From Gandjariella thermophila (GTDB lineage Bacteria > Actinomycetota > Actinomycetes > Mycobacteriales > Pseudonocardiaceae): a DNA stretch of 64,000 nt. Numbering within the stretch: the first letter of the stretch is position 1; each line of letters opens with the position of its first letter. The position numbers and the translations under genes are program-made. Under the pieces are notes generated by a model. The model worked only from the letters and a program-made list of their open reading frames with translations, had not been told where the DNA came from and made no database searches. Location of the stretch: assembly GCF_005405885.1 (NCBI RefSeq), contig NZ_BJFL01000027.1, positions 1-64,000 of the forward strand. The letters run 5' to 3'. Positions 9,739 through 26,247 of the stretch are shown in pieces.

Positions 9739-9759
9739 CAGCTCTCCTCACCTTGCCCG

Positions 9760-9777
9760 GTGATCGTCGACGATCAC
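9760..9777. promoter_or_regulatory. perfect 18-bp palindrome upstream of copZ
   Basis: GTGATCGTCGACGATCAC is a perfect palindrome 22 bases before the copZ start codon. That position suits an operator for a dimeric repressor, CsoR- or CueR-like by analogy with other copper operons. As RNA it could also form a hairpin in the leader. No regulator gene is nearby, so the binding protein is inferred only. Confidence 0.45.
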
Positions 9778-9990
9778 AGGGTCGGTCAGGGCCACCGCAC
9801 GGTTCCGCCGATCTCACTGATCGAGCGGTCGTCAGCTTCCTCGAGGGGCGTGCGCGTGTGACCGGCCAAGGCTGACGGTCCCCACGCTCCGGCCCGGCGG
9901 CGGGTACGCGAAGCGCAACCGTCAGCTCCACAGTGGCGGACGGCTCCCTCCCGAAAAGCTCCGCGCCGGACGGCTGGGACAACCGCACCG

Positions 9991-15522
<5,532 letters not shown>

Positions 15523-15620
15523 GGCCGCCCGCCCAGCATCCCGGTTTACCGGCCGGTAGGCGGTCGTCCGCCGCGCGACGCGCCGAACCGGTATTTTTGT
15601 GGAGATCCTCCAAACGCTCC

Positions 15621-15749
15621 ATGATCGGGTCAAACGCTGAGCGGTGTCACGTCTGGACCCTGGACCGGCCCCCGGAGATGGAGCGGCTCAAGCGCGCCAA
15701 TGAAGTCCGCTACCGGTTCGGCCTGCCGAACACCTTCGACGTGGGATGA
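15621..15749 (+). pseudogene. possible C-terminal relic or short ORF
   Basis: A 42-codon frame reads MIGSNAERCHVWTLDRPPEM and then ERLKRANEVRYRFGLPNTFDVG. The last 25 residues look like a genuine protein C-terminus (charged helix then FGLPNTFD). No family can be assigned. It lies just upstream of the carboxylase gene on the opposite strand, next to two other gene remnants, so I read it as a relic. Confidence 0.3.
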
Positions 15750-15797
15750 GCGCCGCACGATCGGCGGGGCGCGGGCACCACTGGGAAGTGGGAATGA

Positions 15798-16052
15798 TCA
15801 CGCGTCGATGCGGCACGCGAGCATCGCCTGGCCCGGGCCGGTCAGTTCGGCAACGATCCCATGCCTACCGGCCATCGCCATCAGAAGCGCCTCGGCCGGA
15901 CCGCGCACCTCCGGGCCCGCGCCGGCCGACCAGTCGAGGTCGGTGGCCACCAGCCGAACGCCGCGGGTCCGCCAGAAACCACGAATCAGCGGAGCATTCC
16001 GGGCGTTACGCAGTACCGGCACCAGGCGCTCGACGGGAACCGCGCGCGGCAT
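15798..16052 (-). pseudogene. C-terminal remnant of a maleylpyruvate isomerase/DinB-like mycothiol-dependent protein
   Basis: The 84-codon frame contains RGVRLVATDLDWSAGAGPEV followed by RGPAEALLMAMAGR and ELTGPG. This is the C-terminal domain pattern of actinobacterial maleylpyruvate isomerase (mycothiol-dependent) family proteins. Their N-terminal DinB-like four-helix domain with metal-binding histidines is absent. It is sandwiched between remnants of other genes, so it is most likely non-functional. Confidence 0.6.
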
Positions 16053-16064
16053 CCCGAGTGGGTG

Positions 16065-16356
16065 GTTCTCGCGTCCCCTCCGGGCTGGGACAAAGTGGGT
16101 TTCGACGCCGTCGCCGCCGTGTCCGCCGGCCCGAAGCCGCCCATCCTGCTCTCATCCGGATCGGACACGAGTACCCGGAGATCGCGGCACCCAGGCCGCG
16201 TTCGTGGACGTGGCCCGCACCAACGGCGTGGGGCTCGAGGCCATCGAGGTCCCCGGCGGTCAACATGGTTTCGACAGCCTTGACCACACCAAGGAATCCC
16301 GCGCGGCGGTGGCGCGGGCGATGATCTGGGTCGCCGGAGCACTCCGCGAGGGGTGA
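16065..16356 (+). pseudogene. frameshifted C-terminal remnant of an alpha/beta hydrolase
   Basis: Three frames in succession give a coherent hydrolase C-terminus: AGPKPPILL, then IRIGHEYPEIAA, then AAFVDVARTNGVGLEAIEVP ending GGQHGFDSLDHTKESRAAV. The last frame carries the catalytic histidine in GGQHGFD. At least two frameshifts and loss of the N-terminal half make it a pseudogene of a dienelactone-hydrolase-like protein. Confidence 0.6.
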
Positions 16357-16466
16357 ACGTCAGGCCCGCTGCCGGTCCGGCCCGGCCGTCCGCCACCCCC
16401 CGAGCCCTCCGTTGACCGGTCAGGAACGCTCCAGAGGGTATTCGGTGAAGGTCCGAACTCCCACCG

Positions 16467-18875
16467 TCAGCCCTCGCCACTGCGTGCGAGCCAACTGGCC
16501 ACCTGGGACCGCGACGTGAAGCCGAGCTTGCAGAGAATATGCTCCACATGCGATCCCACGGTGCGCTGGGAAATCACCAGGGTCGTCGCGATCTGCTTGT
16601 TGCTCATTCCCTTCGCGATCAACCTGGCGACCTCGTGCTCGCGCGGGGTGAGTATCGTGTCGCAGGCGTTTTCCGTCGCCGGGTGGACCTTTTTCGGCTT
16701 TCGTTCTGCCGCGCCCAGGACAAGCGCCAGCACCTGGCTGTGCGACAGTTCCGTGCCGCGGCTGAAGGCCACCGTGAAGGCACTGCTGCCGATCAGGTCA
16801 CGGGCTTGTCCCGCGCAGCGAAGTCCGCGGCCGTGCGAGAACCGGTACGCCGATGCCCGGCCGCACGTCACCTTCCGCGACGCGGCGCGACATGCGCCGA
16901 GCAGTTGGGCGGCGCGCTCGCCCTCGCCACCGTCGACCGCCGTGTGGGCGAGCAGTCCCAGGCACAGCCCGACACCCAGCCAGTCGTTGAAGTGCCGGTG
17001 CAGTCGCACGCTGTCCTGCACGAGCTCGGTCGCCTGCCGCGCCTCGCCGCGCTGCCACAGGGCGTCACCGATCGCCCACTGGGCGTAGGAGCGGTACCAG
17101 GCCTCGCCGAGCGCCTGACTGGTGGCCACGCATTCCGCGCCGAGTGTCCGGGCCCGGTCTCCGTCGCCGGCGAGCGCGGCAGCGGTGGCCAGCAGGACGA
17201 GGGCGGCCAGCACGCCATGGAGGTCGCCGAGCGCGCGGTGCTCCGCCAGCGCCTGGGTCAGGCACCGATGTGCCTGCTCGAAATCAGCCTGGCAGATCGA
17301 GGCCAACCCGGAGCATTGCGCGGCATGGGCGATCTCGGACCGGTCGCCGAGGTCGTGTGCCGCCGTTCGGTATTCCGCCAACAGGGGCAGCCCGGCCGAG
17401 ATGTCGCCCTGCAGCAGGGCGAGAACCGTAGCGGCGCGCAGTGCCTTGGCACGGGGCGCGGCGGGGGTCGGCAGCAGGGTGAGCGCCCGGTCGAGGCAAC
17501 GTCGTCCCTCGCCCAGCCGGCCGGAGGCGATCCAGTAGCTGCCCAGGGCGGCCGCCAGTTCGGCTCCTGCGCCGGCCTCGTCCCGGGTGGCCAGGGAGAA
17601 GTCGATGGCGGCGCGGAGATTCAGGTGCTCGCTGTGCAGCCGAGCGAACCATTCCAGCTGGCGATGCGTCGGCCACTCCGCCTCCGCCCGCCTGGCCAGT
17701 GACAGGCACCAGTCGCGGTGCCGTCGCAGGAACACACGCTCGTCGCCGCGGGCGGCGAGACGTTCCCTGCCGTATTCGCGCATCGCCGACGGCAGCCGGA
17801 ACCTGGGCTGGCCATCGTAATCATGGCGAAGCAGTATCGAACCGTTGACCAGTTCGGTCACCAGATCGAGCACCTCGGCGCGATCGACCCGGCCGCCCGA
17901 GCAGACCTCCTCGGCCGCCGCCAGGTCGAAGTCGCGGGGAAACACCGACAGCCGCGCCCAGAACTCCTGCGCGCGCGGTGAGCACAGCTCGAAACTGGAG
18001 CTGATGAGGGCCCGAAGACTGCGATGCCGTGGCTCGACCAGCGTGCGTTGCGTCGCGAGAAACTCGAATCGATCGCCGGACCGCTGCACGAGCTGTTCGA
18101 TGGTCGGGACGGGTCGCCTGGCGGCGAGTTCGATCTGCAAGGGATTCCCGTCCAGCCGACGGCACAGCACCGCCACCATCGCGCAGTTGTCCGCATCGAT
18201 ACGGAACCCCGGTTGGATCGCTGCCCGGCGCTCGGCGAACAGGGCCGGTGCCTCGTATCGCAGCAGAGTCTTCGGCATCACGGGCTGGTCCGGTTCCGGC
18301 ACCGACAGCCCCGTCACGGCCAGCACATGCTCGCCGAAGACGCCCAGCAGCGAGCGGCTGGTCGCGACGATCCGCATGTCGGCCACGGTCCGCAGCAACG
18401 CGAGCACGAGTTCGGCGCAGGCGTCCGTGAGGCGGTCACAGTTGTCCAGCACCAGCAGTGACCTGGCGCCGGCCAGGGCCTCCGCCACGGCTGTCGGTCC
18501 GCGGCAGGTGTGCTCCTCGGGCAGGTCGAAGGCATCCCCGACCGCCCTGGTCAGTGCGCGCCCGTCGGAAAGCGCCGCCACATTGACCACCCGCACGCCG
18601 TCCGGGTACGCCCCGCGCACCGCCGCTGCCAACCGGAGCGCCAACCGGCTCTTGCCCACCCCGCCGACACCGGTGAAGGTGAGCAGCCGCGATCGGGAGA
18701 GCAGGCTCCTGGCCTCGCTGAGCTCGCGTCGACGTCCCACGAAGCTGGCCAGCTCGGCGGGCATCTCAGCGGACTCGGGTCGGAGCAGGGTGGCGACGTC
18801 CCCGGGGCTGGAGGTGCCCTGGTCGCCGATCATCCGGAGGAGGCTCCGCGGGGTGGTCTCCGATTCTGGTGACAT
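16467..18875 (-). CDS. large LuxR-family regulator with NB-ARC-like ATPase and TPR-like repeats
   Basis: An 802-residue STAND-type regulator. Residues about 36-330 form the NTPase: an ASFVGRRRELSEARSLL lead-in, P-loop FTGVGGVGKSRLALRLA, and Walker B LLVLDNCD. The middle is a helical repeat region typical of TPR-like sensor arms. The last 65 residues are a LuxR helix-turn-helix (LTPREHEVARLIAKGMSNKQ). Such proteins bind an unknown ligand and activate transcription. ATG 18875 is chosen for the AGGGGGC site upstream; an earlier in-frame start would run into the divergent promoter. It is divergent from an IclR gene. Confidence 0.9.
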   Translation of the reverse strand: MSPESETTPRSLLRMIGDQGTSSPGDVATLLRPESAEMPAELASFVGRRRELSEARSLLSRSRLLTFTGVGGVGKSRLALRLAAAVRGAYPDGVRVVNVAALSDGRALTRAVGDAFDLPEEHTCRGPTAVAEALAGARSLLVLDNCDRLTDACAELVLALLRTVADMRIVATSRSLLGVFGEHVLAVTGLSVPEPDQPVMPKTLLRYEAPALFAERRAAIQPGFRIDADNCAMVAVLCRRLDGNPLQIELAARRPVPTIEQLVQRSGDRFEFLATQRTLVEPRHRSLRALISSSFELCSPRAQEFWARLSVFPRDFDLAAAEEVCSGGRVDRAEVLDLVTELVNGSILLRHDYDGQPRFRLPSAMREYGRERLAARGDERVFLRRHRDWCLSLARRAEAEWPTHRQLEWFARLHSEHLNLRAAIDFSLATRDEAGAGAELAAALGSYWIASGRLGEGRRCLDRALTLLPTPAAPRAKALRAATVLALLQGDISAGLPLLAEYRTAAHDLGDRSEIAHAAQCSGLASICQADFEQAHRCLTQALAEHRALGDLHGVLAALVLLATAAALAGDGDRARTLGAECVATSQALGEAWYRSYAQWAIGDALWQRGEARQATELVQDSVRLHRHFNDWLGVGLCLGLLAHTAVDGGEGERAAQLLGACRAASRKVTCGRASAYRFSHGRGLRCAGQARDLIGSSAFTVAFSRGTELSHSQVLALVLGAAERKPKKVHPATENACDTILTPREHEVARLIAKGMSNKQIATTLVISQRTVGSHVEHILCKLGFTSRSQVASWLARSGEG

Positions 18876-19023
18876 TGGTGGCGGCCCCCTGGGCAGCCAG
18901 CACACCGGATGCGAAGCAGGTCGGACTTGTCGTCCGCCCGCGACCCTCAGAGTCCGGTGGCTAGGTCGGGCTGTGTGGTACGAGTAGGATCTAGCTAGGT
19001 CTGAACACGATGCTACCTTATCA

Positions 19024-19034
19024 GAACGCCGTTC
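19024..19034. promoter_or_regulatory. palindrome in the LuxR/IclR divergent promoter region
   Basis: GAACG-C-CGTTC is an 11-bp perfect dyad 28 bases before the IclR-type gene start and within the divergent intergenic region. The position fits autoregulation by the IclR protein. The sequence is short and could be chance. Confidence 0.35.
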
Positions 19035-19062
19035 AGCAATACCGAAAGCTGGTTTGGTTCGC

Positions 19063-19839
19063 ATGCTGGTTCAGTCGGTGCGCCGGGCATCGAAGATCCT
19101 CCAGGAGCTGGCGGTCGCGGGTCCTCGGCTGGGTGTGAGCGAGTTGGCCGAGCGGATCGGCGTGGCCAAACCGACAGTACACGCGTTGCTGCGCACGCTG
19201 GAGGCGGAGAAGCTGGTGGTGCAGGACGTCGAGACGGGCAAGTACCTGCTCGGCCCGGCGCTGCTCCATCTCGGCAACGCCTACCTCGACACGCATCTGT
19301 TGCGGACCCGCTCGTTGACCTGGGCTGACTCGCTGGCCAGCCGAGCGAACGAGGCGGTCTGGGTGGCGGTGCTCACCGGCGACCGGGTGCTGGTCGTGCA
19401 CCATGCGTTCCGCCCCCAGGGGACCGTCCAGATTCTCGAGGTCGGCGCCAGCATCCCGTGGAATACCTGCGCCCTGGGCAAGGCCATCGTCGCCTTCACC
19501 GGCGAGGCGGACCGGGAGGCGTTGCTCGCCGGGGAACTGCCGGTACTGACCGGGGCGAGCATCAACGACCGCGACCAGTTGGCCGACCAGCTGGAGCAGG
19601 TCCGTCGGGTGGGCTACGCCGTGGAAGACCAGGAGTCCGCACTCGGCGACGCCGGCATCGCCGCCCCCGTGTTCGATCGGTCCGGGCTGCCAGTGGGCGC
19701 GATCGGCCTCGTCGGGCCGGTCGAACGGCTGCTGGCCGAGCAGGCCCGCGAAACGCACGCCATCCTGGTGCGGGAAGTCGCGCGGAATCTGTCTCGTGAC
19801 CTCGGCGCCGCGCGGACCGCCGGCCCCCGCGGTGTCTGA
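19063..19839 (+). CDS. IclR-family transcriptional regulator
   Basis: A 258-residue IclR protein. The N-terminal winged helix (LGVSELAERIGVAKPTVHAL, about 21-40) binds DNA. The C-terminal GAF-like effector domain is recognised by VWVAVLTGDRVLVVHH, IPWNTCALGKAIVA and VGYAVEDQES. The start is taken at ATG 19063 (MLVQSVRRASKIL); a TTG 9 bases upstream is also in frame. Downstream, after about 265 bases, lies an orphan dhaL. IclR-family GylR regulates glycerol genes in streptomycetes, so control of dhaL by glycerol or dihydroxyacetone is a reasonable guess. Confidence 0.9.
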   Translation: MLVQSVRRASKILQELAVAGPRLGVSELAERIGVAKPTVHALLRTLEAEKLVVQDVETGKYLLGPALLHLGNAYLDTHLLRTRSLTWADSLASRANEAVWVAVLTGDRVLVVHHAFRPQGTVQILEVGASIPWNTCALGKAIVAFTGEADREALLAGELPVLTGASINDRDQLADQLEQVRRVGYAVEDQESALGDAGIAAPVFDRSGLPVGAIGLVGPVERLLAEQARETHAILVREVARNLSRDLGAARTAGPRGV

Positions 19840-20103
19840 ACCGCTGGTCCCCCGTTTCTCCACCGCCCGCATCGGCCTGACAGCTCGGCCGGAAAAATGT
19901 TCGGTGATGCCGAATGTGACTGGCAATGACCGAAACTCGGACTGGCGTCAACACCCCACGAAGAGAACCGCGTGGCAGGACGGGCAGAGCGGACGCATCA
20001 TGGAACAGGACAGCCACCCGTAGGAGTTCCTTGCCACATTCGCCGCGGCCGTGCTTCCAGGCAACGACGACGCTGACAGTCACCGAAATCGAAGGAGAAT
20101 GCG

Positions 20104-20730
20104 GTGGACATCGCCCTCGCCCGCGACTGGGTGCGGGCCATCGCAGCGGCCATTGCCGGGCAGGTCGACTATCTCACCCTGCTCGACGCGGCGATCGGCG
20201 ACGCCGACCACGGCGTCAACATGCATCGGGGGTTCACCGCCGCGCTGGCCGATCTGGAAGATCCCCGGGACCGGACCGCGGGGGATGTCCTCGTCAGGGT
20301 CGGCAACCACCTGTTCGCGAACGTCGGTGGTGCTGCCGGCCCGCTGTACGGGGCCGCGTTCCGCGCGATCGGCAAGGCGCTCGACGAGCCGGTCGCCGAT
20401 AGCAAGCAACTGCTTGCGGCGTTCGCCGAGGGGCTGGCCGCGATACAGCGACTCGGGGCGGCGGTGCCCGGGGATAAGACCATCGTTGACGCCTACACGC
20501 CCGCGATGGCGGCCTTCGACCAGGCGCTGTCGGCGGGCGCCAGCCTCGCCACCGCCGCGGCCCGGGCGGCTGACGCCGCGGAGGCGGGCATGCGCGCGAC
20601 AACACCACTGCAGGCCCGCAAAGGCCGCGCCTCCTACCTCGGTCCGCGCAGCATGGGCCACCAGGACCCGGGGGCCACGTCCACCGCGCTGATCTTCCGC
20701 GCCTTCGCCCAAGCCACCGCCGAGTCGTAG
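20104..20730 (+). CDS. dhaL: dihydroxyacetone kinase ADP-binding subunit-like protein, orphan DhaL
   Basis: A 208-residue DhaL: all-helical ADP/phosphate-binding subunit that transfers phosphate to dihydroxyacetone bound on DhaK. The Mg-binding motif AAIGDADHGVNMHRG (about 28-42), the FANVGGAAGPLYG turn and the C-terminal YLGPRSMGHQDPGATS motif are intact. DhaK, which carries the substrate-binding histidine, and DhaM are absent from the window, so the usual phosphotransfer partner must lie elsewhere or the protein serves another kinase. GTG 20104 has GAAGGAG upstream. Confidence 0.85.
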   Translation: MDIALARDWVRAIAAAIAGQVDYLTLLDAAIGDADHGVNMHRGFTAALADLEDPRDRTAGDVLVRVGNHLFANVGGAAGPLYGAAFRAIGKALDEPVADSKQLLAAFAEGLAAIQRLGAAVPGDKTIVDAYTPAMAAFDQALSAGASLATAAARAADAAEAGMRATTPLQARKGRASYLGPRSMGHQDPGATSTALIFRAFAQATAES

Positions 20731-20778
20731 GCCGGGCGTCTCCTCCGGTGACGGCATCGACGAGGAAGGGTCACCCGA

Positions 20779-20824
20779 CCGAGGTTGTCCGGGTCGGCCG
20801 GCGAACGACCGACCCGGACCTCGG
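20779..20824. terminator. bidirectional hairpin between dhaL and katG
   Basis: An 11-bp stem, GTCCGGGTCGG (20787-20797) and CCGACCCGGAC (20809-20819), is extended by an outer CCGAG/CTCGG pair across a small bulge. It sits between the two convergent genes and can terminate both. Confidence 0.6.
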
Positions 20825-20826
20825 GA

Positions 20827-23718
<2,892 letters not shown>

Positions 23719-23796
23719 TCACCAGCAAGGCAAGATGGTTGTCAACGCAAACACTCACCGCGAAGCGGGCGCGCTCGGACGGGAGGAGTCAGTCAC

Positions 23797-24288
23797 GTGG
23801 CGGACAAGGCAAGGCCGCTGTCCATCCAGGGCGAGCAGCAGCAGGAGCAGGGTCCGGTCCGGGCATCGGACGACGACGTCGACCGCTATGTGGACGACGC
23901 TCCCGACGAGGTCCTCGCCTGCCGGGAACGCGGCCGCCACCTGTTTCCCACCATCCGCCAGGCCGGGATCGAGTTCACCGGCGTGGACCGCGACGGGCTG
24001 TTCATCCGCCGGGTCACCTGCACCTGCTGCGGGCTCGCCGTCAGGGTCGAGCGATGGGAGGCGACCAAGCGCGGCCGGCATCTCCGATACCAGCGTGTCG
24101 CCTCCGACCTCGAGTACCGGAAGGGACCCGACGGCCAGTCCTACCAAGCTCCACCGGGCCGGGGACGCATGACGCCACGCCAGATCGCCAACTCGGTGGC
24201 CTCCCGGGCGCTGCAGGGCCTGAGCCTGGCCGAACTGCGCAGGGCGGCCGCGCGTACCGACGGGCGGAACAGCGGCCGGAACGGATAG
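23797..24288 (+). CDS. hypothetical protein with a CTCC motif
   Basis: A 163-residue protein I cannot name. The middle (VTCTCCGLAVRVERWEA) has three closely spaced cysteines that may bind metal. The C-terminus is basic and helical (RGRMTPRQIANSVASRALQG, then LSLAELRRAAAR) and could bind nucleic acid. An acidic N-terminal segment (ASDDDVDRYVDDAPDE) precedes. GTG 23797 is supported by GGGAGGAG. It lies 220 bases upstream of the protease-kinase cluster in the same direction and may or may not belong to it. Confidence 0.65.
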   Translation: MADKARPLSIQGEQQQEQGPVRASDDDVDRYVDDAPDEVLACRERGRHLFPTIRQAGIEFTGVDRDGLFIRRVTCTCCGLAVRVERWEATKRGRHLRYQRVASDLEYRKGPDGQSYQAPPGRGRMTPRQIANSVASRALQGLSLAELRRAAARTDGRNSGRNG

Positions 24289-24507
24289 CACCGCGCCACC
24301 CGCGGACCATTCCCCGTTCGCAGCAACGCCCATCACGATTCACCGGCCGCAGTCATCGTTCGGGTAGCGGCATCATCGCGGTCGCGGCGGAATGTCACCC
24401 GGTTCCCGCCGGCAGGCGGTCACCCCATCAACTCACGTGCGGATACGACCGCACAACCGGTGGGATCTCGCAGGTCGGGCGATCACCATGGGTGTAAGAT
24501 CAGTCAC

Positions 24508-26247
24508 ATGGGGGGATATTCCCACCCCATTGATCCGTGGCGGGTGCGGATCAGTGTGGGGAAGGTGATCCGGGGTGCGGGCATCCTGTTACCTGATCGG
24601 CAGGTGCTGACCTGCGCGCATGTCGTGCGGCAGCGCGGTGCCGAGCGGCCCGCGCCCGAGGTGCTCGTCGAGTTCGTCGGCATGCCAACGGTGTCTCCGC
24701 TCGAAGCCACGGTCGCCGAAGGCGGGTGGCAGCCGTCCTTCGCGGATCGGCGCGGTGACCTGGCCCTGCTCGATCTGGCCGGGGCGGTGCCCGCAGGGCG
24801 CCACGCCGTCCTGCACCAGAGGTCGGTGCGCGGCCGAACCGTGTGGGTGCAGGGCTTTCCCGCGGACACCCCGGACGGCGCGTGGGTCCGTGCCATGATC
24901 GCCGGACCCACCGGGCCGCACGACGAGTTGATGCAGTTGGACCCGATCTCCACCAGCGGGCTGCGCGTGGAACGGGGGTTCAGCGGCGCCGGCGTGCTGG
25001 ACGAGCAGACCGGCCAGGTGCTCGGCATGGTGGTCAGCGCGTACGCCGACCGCGACGTGTCCTGGATGTTCCCCACCGAGACCATCCTCGACTACCTGCC
25101 CGGTCTGGCCGGCGAGGTCACCGGCACGCCGCCGGTCGACCCGGCGTTCCAGGACCGCATCGACCGGCTCACCGAGGTCGGCCAGGCGGGCGAACTGCTC
25201 CGGGACGTGCGTGAACTCGTCGACCGCCTGGCGTCCGCCGGTGCGACCGACGTGCTGAACCTGGTCGGCGATCCTCCGGACCGCTCCGTGGTGCTGGTCG
25301 TGCTGGTCGCCCTCGCCGACCCTCGGCTGCGCGCGGCGCTGCCCGTGGAGATGATCGCCGCCGTGCCTGCCGACGCCGTGTTGCCGATGCGCTCCATCGA
25401 CCTCGCGGTCGACGCCGCGGGGAAGACCACCGAGGAGGTCGGCCGGCGGATCGCCGAGCGGGTCGGCCCGCCCGAGAACGGCAACGCCCGGAACGGCAGT
25501 GGCGACGCGCTGCCGCCGGTGACCGTGGTGGTGGATTCGGTCGACCAGGCGGCCGACCCGGAGTCGCTGCTCACCGAGGTGCTGCTGCCCATGGCGGACA
25601 GCCGGTCCACCGGGCGGCATGCCCGCCTGGTGATCGGGTCCCGGGCCGCCCTGCCCACCCGATCCGGCGCCACCACCCTGCGGCTGAGCGGGCGCGGGTA
25701 TTCGGCGCCCCGGAGCCCGGACCGGCCGGAGTCGCTGGCCGGGCGGCTCGATCGGCTCGATGGCCTGGTCGACGAGGTGGACGCCGCCGAAACCGTTGCC
25801 CGCGAACGCTTTCGCGCGGTGGCCAGCAGGATCAGGGGCATCCCGAGACCGACCGAACGGACTCCGCTGTTGCGGCTGCGCGCCACCCAGCTCCGGGCGG
25901 TCGGCCACAGCCGGCCCGACGAGCCACGGCTGTCCGCCGGCCTGGCCGCGGTCGAGCACGACGTGGCCGAGGCGTTGCGCCAGGCCAGGGAGTCGCTGCG
26001 GCGGTACGACGAGTTACTCGACCGGCGAGCCCGGCTGCGCGGGCTGCTCGACGCCTATCGGGCCAGGGCGGTGGCCGGCGGTTTCGCCGAGGACATCGAT
26101 CTGGCCGCGCGGTACGAGCACGCCTACCGGCTGCTGGCGTGCGGTCCGTGCGACCTCGCGGCCGCCGAGGAGGCGGTGCACCGCTACCTGCCGGCCGTCC
26201 GCCAGCGGCTCGGCACGGCCGTCGACCGGGGAGAGGGCGCACGATGA
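24508..26247 (+). CDS. trypsin-like serine protease fused to a degenerate STAND-type NTPase-like region
   Basis: A 579-residue cytosolic protein (no signal peptide). Residues 10-205 are a trypsin-like peptidase with the triad visible: H38 in LTCAHVV, D84 in RRGDLALLDL and S159 in ERGFSGAGV. The C-terminal half resembles a STAND/NACHT-type NTPase module as found in actinobacterial trypsin-AAA proteins: VLVALADPRLRAALP, AAGKTTEEVGRRIAERV, a Walker-B-like VTVVVDSVDQAADPE and LVIGSR. The expected P-loop site reads GDPPDRSVV, lacking G-K-S/T. The last 150 residues are helical. First gene of a six-gene block; the stop overlaps the kinase start (ATGA). Confidence 0.8.
   Translation: MGGYSHPIDPWRVRISVGKVIRGAGILLPDRQVLTCAHVVRQRGAERPAPEVLVEFVGMPTVSPLEATVAEGGWQPSFADRRGDLALLDLAGAVPAGRHAVLHQRSVRGRTVWVQGFPADTPDGAWVRAMIAGPTGPHDELMQLDPISTSGLRVERGFSGAGVLDEQTGQVLGMVVSAYADRDVSWMFPTETILDYLPGLAGEVTGTPPVDPAFQDRIDRLTEVGQAGELLRDVRELVDRLASAGATDVLNLVGDPPDRSVVLVVLVALADPRLRAALPVEMIAAVPADAVLPMRSIDLAVDAAGKTTEEVGRRIAERVGPPENGNARNGSGDALPPVTVVVDSVDQAADPESLLTEVLLPMADSRSTGRHARLVIGSRAALPTRSGATTLRLSGRGYSAPRSPDRPESLAGRLDRLDGLVDEVDAAETVARERFRAVASRIRGIPRPTERTPLLRLRATQLRAVGHSRPDEPRLSAGLAAVEHDVAEALRQARESLRRYDELLDRRARLRGLLDAYRARAVAGGFAEDIDLAARYEHAYRLLACGPCDLAAAEEAVHRYLPAVRQRLGTAVDRGEGAR

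Noticed and set aside
9938-9977. Direct repeat CGGACGGCT near the carboxylase 3' end
   Set aside because: Two copies in direct orientation do not form a stem; chance repetition in GC-rich DNA is likely.
7130-9988. 952-codon minus-strand frame across copA and copZ
   Set aside because: It is a different frame from the CopA and CopZ proteins, with highly repetitive R/G/A composition; a GC-bias shadow.
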